DNA of 64,000 nucleotides. It comes from Chionoecetes opilio. Its lineage: Eukaryota; Arthropoda; Malacostraca; Decapoda; Majidae. This document shows positions 23,151 to 34,648 of the stretch, piece by piece. Each line of letters starts with the position of its first letter. Position 1 is the stretch's first letter. Under the pieces are notes generated by a model. That model saw only the letters and a program-made list of their open reading frames with translations. It did not search any database and was not told the origin of the DNA. The stretch covers positions 521,315 through 585,314 of the forward strand of contig JACEEZ010025355.1 in NCBI GenBank assembly GCA_016584305.1, in the 5' to 3' direction. A program made the position numbers and the translations under genes.

Positions 23151-23229
23151 ATGGCGGAGTTTCAAGTGCATGCCATGGCAGACGGCAACACCCCAGACGA
23201 CCTGCCACAGCGGGGAAGAGTGACAGAGG
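23151..23229 (+). CDS. CCDC50: CCDC50-like exon 1
   Basis: ATG opens MAEFQVHAMADGNTPDD. The exon ends GAG-G before donor GTGAGT, phase 1. A CTTTCCAG just upstream (23101-23110) might be a 3' splice site of a 5'-UTR exon. No core promoter is certain. Confidence 0.8.
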
Positions 23230-26200
23230 GTGAGTGTGAGGTCTGGCTGGCGATCTGGAACACTCTTGTTTTCATTGGTATCCGAGCAGCAGGTCAACGC
23301 TTGCTCTTAATACATGAGTTACCTGGGTGGTGTCTCGTGTCCCCTGTGTTTAGCATTTCTTATAAACTAGCTATGTAGGTATTAATGTCAGTACCTTATT
23401 ATGTCTTGTTGAGGACGACTATATTTTTTACGGACAGATTTTCAGGTATTTTTCTTTGGCAATGATCTGATGACTTGTTCGGAAATTCACTTATTTTCGC
23501 TGCCCTGCAAACACCTATGTATCGGCCCAGAGGAGGGCGTGGATCTCTGGCCTATCTGGTAAGGGAGACTAACCCCCGCACATCACCTGCTGGGCTTGGA
23601 TTACACTGGGGAACAAATTTTTGTTGAGTTAGGTCTGACACTTGTTATTAAGTAATTTTTGGGTGCTGAATCCAAAACTGATCTCAGTTTTTCTCTATCA
23701 CGTCAAGTTTTTGAACTGTAGGATTTTCGTTTTCTTAAAAAATATGAAAAATACTGTACATAACAGTAACAGTGCTTATTTTATAAAAAGTTGCAAATGT
23801 TAACATACAATGAAAAATGAAAGAAATAGGCATGAATAGAATGTTTATTTAACATTATCATGTTTTTAGAAAGGATAAGGCTATAATTGTGTGCAGGTTA
23901 AGGTAAAAATTTACGTTTGTAGCTTTGTCTGGAGTGTTCAACTTGAGGACTATCGCGTTTGATGCTCCAACAATAGTCAGCCATCATATGCACATCCCAT
24001 CTACCCTGGTAACGTTCTTCCATAACCTTCAAATCTTGGTGAAATCGTTCACCTTGCTCGTCGCTAGCAGCACCAAGATTTTCCGGAAAGTTGGCAAGAT
24101 GGCTATGCAAAAAATGTACTTTAATACTCATGTTGCAACCAAGCACTTTGTAGCTCTCCAATAGTTTCTGAACAATTTCTGTGTAATTACTTGCACGTGT
24201 ATTTCCAAGAAAGTTCTTGACGACGTCTTTGAATGATAGCCAAGCATTCTTTTCAAGATCTGACATAGTACCGTTGAAATGTTCATCTTTGATGAGCTGT
24301 CAAATTTGTGGACCATCAAACACACCGGCCTTGATTTTTTCAATTGACAGTCCAGGAAATGCCAAGATGATGTACTTCAAACAGTCGCCATCAGTTGACA
24401 ATGCTTTTACAAATTGTTTCATGAGACCTAGTTTTATGTGCAGAGGTGGGAATATTATTTTCTTCCTGTCAACAAGTGGCTCATGTACAATGTTAGGATC
24501 TCCAGGTTTAAGATCAGATCTCGGAGGCCAATTCGTCTGAACCCAATGCTTCTCTCGAGCTCTGCTATCCCACATACAGAGAAAGCAGGGATACTTTGTG
24601 TATCCACGTTGTTGACCAAGAAGGAAGGACACCATTTTAAGGTCAACACAGATGATCCAATTGTGTTTGTCATATTGCAATAACTCAATGACTCTCTTTA
24701 CATCTCCATATTCTTCACGAAGACAGACCGAATGCCCAATAGGGACTGCGCCAAACAAATTGCCATTGTGTAGAAGTTTTACTACAGCTCACAAGTGGAA
24801 TTTTGCTTATCTGGAGGGTAAGCTGTGGAGAAAAAACTTGACGTGCTAGAAAAAAACAGACTACAGATTTGGAATCAACATGCCAATTTTAGTCTAAATA
24901 AGCTCAAAAATCTAACTCAACAATTTTTTTTCTTCAAATTGTTCCCCAGTGTTATGGAACTCGTCGTCGACCGAAATTCTCATCGAAACACCAAAGAACT
25001 CTCGTTCTCGAAAATAGTTTGACAGCCAATGATTTTATCTCAAACATTATTTATGTATGCAATGAAGATAAACATGTGTTTCATCTCTCGACACCCGCCA
25101 GGGTGGCGCGGTTGGTAGTCACGGATTCGTGTGCAGACTCCCTGCATTCGGTCAGCGGTTCGAGTCCACCAAGTTCGTCCTGGCGTGGTGGCGCTTTGTA
25201 TAGTCAATAACCTTGTAGTTGGTACTTGCAAAGTGTCTAGATAGGATCAAAGTATTTTATATTATCATCTCTCGACAGAATATTGCCTGTTGCCTGTGGC
25301 TTAATGCCAAGTTTGGTAAATTTTTACGACAGCACCAAACTTCCCTACACAATAGGGAGCATTGTTTTTGTTTACCTTATTGTATTCTAAGAGACATTTT
25401 CTCCTTGAGCTTTCCGTCGCAAATCAATAGTTTAAGAGATATGAACATTTTAGGTGGGAGGAAGAATAAGTCTCCTTGTTTACAAAATGCCTCCCTCTTC
25501 CTCTTCTTGTGACCTGCGTCGCTTTTGTTTCGGAGGCGCACCCGTGGCTACCTTACCTAACCTTACCTAACCTAACCTAACCTAACCTAACCTGAACCTT
25601 ACCTAACCTACCTAACCTAACCTTACCTTACCTTACCTTACCTTACCTTACCTTACCTTACCTTACCTTTAACCTCCTAACTGGGTCCAATAATAAAAAA
25701 GTTTAATAAAATACCAAACAAAAGCGATGCAGGTCACAAGAAGAGGAAGAGGGAGGCATTTTGTATACAAGGAGACGTATTCCTCCTCCCACTTAAAATG
25801 TTCTATATCTCCGAAACTTGATTTGCGACGGAAAGCTCAAAGAGAAAATGTCTCTTAGAATACAATAAGGTAAACAAAAACCATACTCCCAATTATGTAG
25901 GGAAGTTTGGTGCTGTCGTAAAATAATACCCCAAGTTTAACAAGTGAATATTTGTATGTTTGTGATCCAAGGGAAACCTGTAATGACCCTATGGGGCTGC
26001 ATTCTTCACATCAGGAGGCACTGCACCAGGGGATGATGCCCCAGGTTCTGGGGATCTGGGCAGATTTTAATAATCATTAAGTTAGGATTGATTGTTAGTG
26101 CTTTACAGGTTGAATCATACAGATATCTTGTGTTCACTTACAATTTTAATGAAGCTTTGAACCTGCATTGCAGTGTGTCGAGAGTGGCTGATGCATGAGG

Positions 26201-29200
26201 ACCAAGCGCTGGCGCACCGGCTGCAGAATGAAGAATGTAAGGACTGGATCTGGGGTTTTTTTCTACTAATTTGTTATTGTTCAGCTGGTGACATGTTTTG
26301 GTACACAATATTTAGTGTGTTGGGATTCCCAAGGGCCGATTTTTTTTCTTTCTCTCTCTTTCTCTCTTTTTCTTCTTTCCCCCCCTTTCTTCACACCCCG
26401 TGTTCTGCCATAACATGGCTGGCAGACTTGTTATGGTTCCTTGACATGAAGAAAATGATTGCCACTCCACTCCACGTGTTTGGGAAAAAGTGTTTTGTAT
26501 TAAAAAGTTTGTAAATGTAATAGTTTGTCTTGAGTGGACCTTCTTAAATGACCGTGTTATCCTATTAATTCTAATGTTCTACAAGGTTTTCTGTACCTGT
26601 ATGACATATAATTGTCTTCATGCAAAAGCAGAAATAAGTGCATTCTTCATTGGTCTTGAAATGTTCATAAGCTTAACTGTGTCGAAAAAAACCACTTAAT
26701 ATTTCGATACTGTAAGACTAATTGAACAAACAGGAGAAACAAACTGGAAAAGCGTAGATTTAAAAAGGAAATCGGGAGAAACTGGTTCACAAATAGGGTG
26801 GTAAATGATTGGAATGGACTCAGTCATCAGGTAGTTAGTGCGGAGTCAATAGGGAGCTTTAAAAGGAGGCTAGACCATTTAATAGATGGGAATGAAAGGT
26901 GGATGTAGGTAGTGTTAAGTAACAGGAACTACCTCGTGTAGGTCTCACGGCCTCTTGTAGCTTCCTTATTTTCTTATGTTTTTATTTCAGATCAGACCCA
27001 CCTTTTGACCAATCGTGAGAGGAACCAGTTGCTGCGGCAGGACACCCCAAGGGCACGGGAGGAACAGATCCGGGAGGACCATGAGGCTGCCATGGCCCAG
27101 ACCGCCTTTGAGCTCTCCTTGGCCCGCCAGTGAGTACCCAACCAGTGTTCCTCCGGTCATAAGGATGAGGGAGCTTTGCATTAACTAACATTTCCCCTTC
27201 ACGCCCAGAACGTAATTTCCATTGTTATTTGACTACCATAAGACAATTTTAATGAATATAAGCAATATTTTATAGATGTGACCTGTTTACTATCTTTGTC
27301 CTCTAACTAATTTGGTATATTAAATTACGTTTCGTAATTTTATGGCTAACAACAAACAATTTTATATAGCAAAGGAAAGATCTGGGCGTGAAGGGGTAAG
27401 ATTATCAAGATCTATAGACTTTTAAATAGTATTTTACTATTTATTTTATTTTATGTATCATACTATCTTTTAGAATAGATAGTATGTCTATTAATCTTGA
27501 AGATTATGACGTGGTGTGGTGGCATTTTTTGTGAACAAGTCATGTATGGCTAATGGAAATGTCTGAAATGTATGCTTATTTATTCACTTGTAAATACAGA
27601 TATGGAACGCTTTCCATGTCATAAGATGATTTGTGGGAAAGTATTCTCTTTTGAGTGATGAACTGTGTGATTCAAGGAGCTGTGTTGCTGTTGCCTGCCT
27701 GCCTTATGTGCTACTTACAGTCAAGGCTAACTATGATCAAAATACAACTGAAATTAAGAAGAACTGTACTATTCCCTTTTCCTGGCATCAAATATCAGTC
27801 AGTAAGCAGCAAGGGGTCAGGATTTTTTGCCTCATAAAAAAACCCAGACTATATTCAGAATTCTTATAGGTATAAGGCCAGCTTGTGTGACTTAAAGGCA
27901 AAGAATGGTAGATAATAAAATAATATAGATTTTTAGCATCTTTAAATGAGACAATATATGAAAACTGCAGTTCCTGACACTTGATCCATCAGTAAATTCC
28001 TCCCAAACCCAAGTTTTGTAATAAAAGAAAATTGTATGTCTGGGCAAATCCAGATGCATGGTAGTACAATTTAGGAACACTTACAAATGCTCTGTGATTG
28101 TTGCTTTTTCATGTGTGTGTTTGTGTCTTTGGTATACTGTGTGTGTGACTGAAGCCATTGTCACAAAGCTACTTACTCTTTACATTGATGGGACCAACAT
28201 TTTCGTTCTGGTAAGTATTACATGTGCTTGGGAGTTTGATGTGGGATGAGTGATTTGTGCACTGTTACTCAGGGAAGCTCGAGATGCAGACTTGGCAGCC
28301 AATTTGTCACTGCAACTCAATGTAAAGGAGCTGGAGAAAAAGCACCAACAAGAGGAAGAAGACATGATGTATGCACGCAGTATAATGGTCAGTTTGTGAG
28401 TTGGTTTGGAAAATGTTTGCCTGGTAAGCATCAAATCTACATCATCAAATTTAAAATCCCAGTATCCCCCTCCTTCTCCCTGAGTAGTTTAATCTCTTTT
28501 CTCCAAAAAATACACATCCTTCATTTAATCTAACCATCCTGCTGTTACAATCCGTTCCTCTCCCCTTCCCTCACCGTTTCACTCTTTCTCTATAACCCCT
28601 CTTTTTTTTATGCTTTGCCATAGTGCTATATGACCTCTGATGTCGGGCACATTTCCCCCTTTTTTTGGCATTACAATCAATCAATTGTCAGTTAAGCATC
28701 AAATTTAACAAGTCATGGGAGCCTGTTACCATTTTTTTTCATTGATCATAAAATTGTCAATGAATGTGATTAGTATTGTGAATTTTGAAGAATTGTTGCT
28801 TATGTTTCCTTGTATTTTATTGTAGTTTCCCAGCCTTTTTTAAGGGGAGGGGTAGATTAATTGCATGTTCGTTAACCATTTTATGCAATGTCCTTTCATG
28901 ATTTAAGAGTATTGCAAAGTTTAATTTCTATTGCGCTTGCAGGAACGAGAGAAGGATACTGTAAGACAGGTTCGAGAATTGCGCCAGGTGGAGAGAGAGG
29001 CGGCATACCTTGGCATCAACACCGGCAGTGATAATGTGGCTCTGTTATCACGCAAAGAAAGGAGGTAAAGTGTTCAGTTTTCAAAGTGTCCGTTGTATTA
29101 TTAAAGTTTATGAACAATTACTGTTTTATCTATTTCTTTGTGATGTTACTTTTTTTCTCATGTGTGATGATGTCCAAGGGAAAGGGGGTTGGTGTCCTGA

Positions 29201-32200
29201 AGATTCTGCTGCCCAGTCAGTGCTGTCATTATGTAAAGATCCAGTGTACCCCTGCTGCTGCATTCCCCTTCCTGACACTTTATTTAAGAAAAATAAGGAA
29301 GCTACAAGAGGCCGCGAGACTTACACGTGATAGTTCCTGTTACTTAACACTACCCACATCCACCTTTCATCCCCATCCATAAATTATCCAGCCTCCTTTT
29401 AAAGCTCCCTATTGACTCCACACTAACTACCTGACGACTGAGTCCATTCCAATCATTTAAAAGAAAGGAGAAAAGGATATGGGCTGGATATTACTGATCA
29501 CAACTGTTTAGACTCCCTCGTAATGGTGCTTTATTCAACAAGAGAGGCCGTCGTACAAGGCTTTAGGATTTTGCATATCTTAAAAACTTTTTGGCTGCCA
29601 TCTCAAAATGACAGTCAAGTTTCATAGAATGGTGTCCCTACTGAGCACTGTGGAGGCAGACAGTTATTTGTGGGTTAAATAGTATAATGATTGGTTGCCT
29701 CCATCAACCACACTCCTGAAACTTTTCTATGTTTATGGCATCTGTGAGTCTTTGGTCACAGCCAACACCACATAATTTGAATGGCACCTCTCTCTTGACT
29801 TATTCATGCAGGTAAATAACTTTGAAATCAGTTGTTGTACTTATCTCAAAACAAAATGTCATTCAAAGCTGTACGTATCTGGAAACAGAGCATAAGCATC
29901 CTATATAAACTCACCAGCAGACATGCAGGGATAAACTGCAAACTTTTGAAAACTTATATTTTATAGAGAAAGTTTACTGATACAGGTTTTGTACCAACCC
30001 TATGGAGGCGTAAGAAGAGTTCATCAGGCTCAGGGGTTTATGATAATTCACTGTTTCACTTTCTTTATAACCCCTCCCCTTTTTCATGCTTTGCCATAGT
30101 GCCATATGACCTCTGATGCAGGGTTGTTTGATTTAAATCAAGTTGATTTTAATCATTGATTTAAATCAAATTAATTTTTTTTTTAAATCACTGATTTAAA
30201 TCATAACCTTATCATTATTTGAAAACGATAGGGGATAGAAGGAAAATTAAGCAAATGGGCTTTATGAACACCAATTTTATCATTGTAGTATAATTATATC
30301 ATAATGAGACACAATGAGTGGTGCGGGGAATCCACTGTGGCACTTTTAGATACCAAATTGCCATGTGGCTGTTTTCACAGCAGAAATATTTTTTTCTCAA
30401 TTATATATTTTTTTTTGTTGTTGTACTGTACAAAAAGCCACACTACTATAACCAAAAGTTGAATGTGCATGTTACTTTTGTTTATAAAAAGCCAAAGTGA
30501 TATTAACCAAAGTTTAATGTGCATTATGATTAATTAATTATTTATCAAACAAAATATATAATTTTCTTGTTTAACCGCCGAAGTAATTATTACTACAACA
30601 AAAATCCCTTTGAATCCGATTGACTTCCCATTGGGAAGTCAAGTAGCAAGGATTACTGAAAAATTAGGCCGAACAGTATGATATAGCAAAATCAGGCAAT
30701 ATTTTGTGTAGCCGACTCTCATCACAGACAGAATGATGACCTTGCATATGCCAGCTAGGAGGCTATTACCGGAGGTCAAATTAATAACCATTTGGTGTGT
30801 CTTGGGGGGGGGGGGGGTTAAAGCTTGCATGACGGTAAAGACCGCCCACACGATCCCCCCGCCAATAGGAACCACGAATGGGACGGCCAGTCTGGATGTG
30901 TTTTCGCGAGCATCAGTACACCCTGGGCCAGCCTAGACCGGTCTAGGCTGGCCTGGCAAACTTCACAAAAACGCGCTTATAGACCTAGGCCTATTGATGT
31001 GAAAACGTCCATCACAGAAATAGAAAATATGTAAATTCATCTGTATTTCATGTTATATGCATTTTTTATTCACTTTTCCTATCTCTTTAGTTATAAGTAT
31101 GCTAAATAATATCCTTTAGTAGTTAGATTTCATGTAGAACATCTAATTAATAAAAATAAAATAAATCGATTTAAATTAAATAAATCCGATTTAAATTAAA
31201 TTAATCAGATTTTTTTTTTTTTTTTTTTTTTTTAAATAAAAAAAATCAACAACCCTGCTCTGATGTCTGGCACATTTCCCTCTTTTTGGCATTAAATCAA
31301 TCAATCAGGGGTTTATGAGTCATATTTTCTTTTATAGGTGTACTTTTCTTGGACCCTGCATAGACGTGAAATGGTAGGGCAGGGCACGTCAGTCCATGGC
31401 ACGGTCCGCACTCATGCTTTCCCTTGTACTAGCAGGGAGCATAGCGCCAGTCAAGGGGCAACAAGTGAAGGCTCAGCTCCGGCCACGGCCAGCAGCAGTG
31501 GTGTGTCCTCAGACCTGTCAGACCTCAGTGACTTCTGCCTTCAACCCACAAATGACATGGACGAGGAGGAACAGAGAGTCTTACAGGAAGATCAGGATGC
31601 TGTAAGTTTTGTGGTGGTGTTTGCTGTCAATAGATGTATATAGTCTATTTTATTTAATATGGTCAAAATGCCTAGTGGTCACGTCCTGTTATGTAGTGGT
31701 GATGATACGAGTAATCTGTACACACGTTGAACATTGAGTGCACCAATCAGCTGCCCCGTAGAAAAGGGGGGGAAGGCAGGGAGTGTGGCCTACTTGTTCC
31801 ATTTTGACCATATTAAATAAAATAGACTATAATTCATTAGTATCTTACCATTCATAAAAAGATTGACTTGCTTTTCAACTCATGCAAAGCTGTAAATAGC
31901 TAGTATGTGCTTAGCCCATTAGAAAGATGTAGATAATCGATACTGATATGGCTTCTACTTATGTTGGAGAATGAAGAGCTATACTATTGCATTGCACTCA
32001 AAATGTGTACAAGGTTTTGCAATGTTATGATAGTTTTGAGGCAACATGCCCCGCCAATAACACGATAGTCGCCACTGCACTAATGTCGCCAGGCGCCATA
32101 TATTACAAATTTTAGCATCACTACAGATTTGTACGTGCCACTAAAGAGTCATGCACAGTGTGTAGTTTATGTTATGTATGTGTCTTCAGTGGCACGTACA

Positions 32201-34571
32201 AGTCTGTAGTGATGCTAAAATTTATAAGATTTGCCTATAAAATTTGCCTGGCGACATTAGTGCAGTGGCGACTATAGTGTTATTGACGGTAAAGCTGTAA
32301 TTAAAGGTGGAGCTCATGAATTAAAGGTGGAGCTCATGAATTAAAGGTGGAGCTCATGAATTAAAGGGGGAGCTCATGAATTAAAGGTGGAGCTCATGAA
32401 TTAAAGGTGGAGCTCATGAATTAAAGGTGGAGCTCATGAATAAGGGCTCATGAATTAAAGGGGGAGCTCATGAATTAAAGGGGGAGCTCATGAATTAAAG
32501 GTGGAGCTCATGAATTAAAGGTGGAGCTCATGAATTAAAGGTGGAGCTTATGAATTAAAGGGGGAGCTCATGAATTAAAGGTGGAGCTCATGAATTAAAG
32601 GTGGAGCTCATGAATGCTTTAATCCACTTTACTGGGCACAACTTGAGATAGTCCCAGATTTCTAACCAATATTGCACTTCTTAATGAAAGGCTTATTTGT
32701 ATCTTTTATTTCCATCAGAGGTGTTAAGCTATAAAGTAGCTGTATGTTATCATTGTAGATATAGTAATAGATATAAATATTCTTCACCCTAGAAATTTAA
32801 TTGGGATGATCAAGAGGAAACAATTTTTTCCTTAGTTGTATATATCACATTATTTTTCACTTACCCAATATAGCATGGACACGTACCACACTATTAGATT
32901 TTGTCTTAACCCCTTCACGCCCAGATCTTTCCTTGGCTATAAAAAATTGTATGTTGTCGATCCATAAAATTAAGAAAAGTCACTTAACCCTTTCACGCCC
33001 GAAAAGTTTAATAAGTTTTTCCGTCCACTGCGACATCAGTCTGGGGCTCTCTAAGGGGTCCCGCGTAATGCCCCGACTCTGCGGCGAATGTTTTGGTTAT
33101 GTTATCAATTTCAACCACGATTATTTTTTTTTCCTGGCATTATTATATATCGTTGGTTTTGCAAGAGATTATTCTGCCTTATGAAAGACAAAAATAACAA
33201 GAAATGCAAGTAAATAGCGGAGTTTAACGACTTAGAAAAAACATTGAGTAAAGAGAAATAGGAAATAATTACGTTCACCACTTCGTAGCTCGATACTTCT
33301 TGAGTCAACTTTTTATGGTTTATATGCCAATAAAAGCGGATTTTTATGAGGATTCCAACGCTACCATTATAATTTTCATATGGCCAGTAGTTCTTGAGAA
33401 AATGGAGGAAAACTGAAACACATGTTGGAAGATGGATTAGGCTACAAGTATGGCTTAGCCGGCTCGGGACACGTTTTAAAGGGACGGGCAGTCTGCGCTG
33501 ACAGGCTGCCTGCTGAGAGTGAGCTGCAACACGGGCCCTTATTACTTCAAATCCACTCACACGAGAGAGTTGATAATTAGTTTATTTTATAGCCCTAGCT
33601 TGGATCTTTTACGCAGCAAATTTTGACGCGATTCTGATAAATACTTTATTTTTGGCGAATTTTTAAATGTTTTTTGACGCAGTTTGCGTCAAAAGCTCAG
33701 ATGTAGACGGGCCCGTTTTGACGCGATCGCGTCACCGTGCGTGAAAGGGTTAATACACCCAATTAGTTAGTCGACAAGGATACTAAACAGGTCATATCTA
33801 TATCTATAAAATATTGCTTATATTTACTGAAAATTGTCTAATGGTACCCAAATTACAATGGAAATTACGTTCTGGGCCTCAAGGGGTGAAGAGCATATGT
33901 CTGTTGTACCAAGTGCACCGTATGTTTGGCATGCATTTTACACTTTACTAATCACATTGACTTGATATTGGCATGCAACATGTCCAGTTTTGGTGCCTGT
34001 GAGCACAACTGATTTACAGGAGTTAGCTCGGCTACTTCAGGAACAAGACGGCAAGAGGCGGGGAGACCTGCTGCATGAGGACCAGCTGCTGGCCATCGAG
34101 GCGCAGGACCGGGAGCTGGCTAAGGTGCTGCAGGAACAGGTGAGACCCCCCCACCCCCCCCATGCACACACACACACACACACGCACCACACTCAGTCAC
34201 ACACACACACACGGGGGTACTCCGTGGTGTAGGGGAAGCACGCTCGGTTCACAACCGAGAAGTCCCGGGTTCGATCCCCGGGCGGAGCGGAAACATATGG
34301 GTTGTTTCGTTAAAACCCGAACCCCTGTCCACCCAGCAGTGAATGGGTAGCGGGTGTTAGCCGGGGTTTGTGACCTGCTCTCCGGGGTGCTGGTTTCGGC
34401 CAACACCCCATCCACAACTAAGGATGAATGATAAAAAGATGTTGATATGGAGACGGGGCCACACGAGCATTGCTCTGGCCCTGTAAAATACAACTAGATG
34501 AATACACACACACGCCCCCCCATGCACACACACACACACACGCACCACACTCAGTCACACACACACACACA

Positions 34572-34648
<77 letters not shown>

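Noticed and set aside
31338..31363. Using TTTATAG at 31331-31337 as the CCDC50 exon 6 acceptor
   Set aside because: The phase does not match exon 5 and gives a stop; CATAG at 31363 fits the phase and the protein.
33988..34019. TGTCCAG at 33981-33987 as the exon 7 acceptor
   Set aside because: It would shift the frame to a stop; GATTTACAG restores phase 0 and the ELARLLQEQ motif directly after QEDQDA.
34215..34290. Functional tRNA-Val gene
   Set aside because: The head is tRNA-like, but the acceptor stem is not closed and a SINE body follows that recurs elsewhere.
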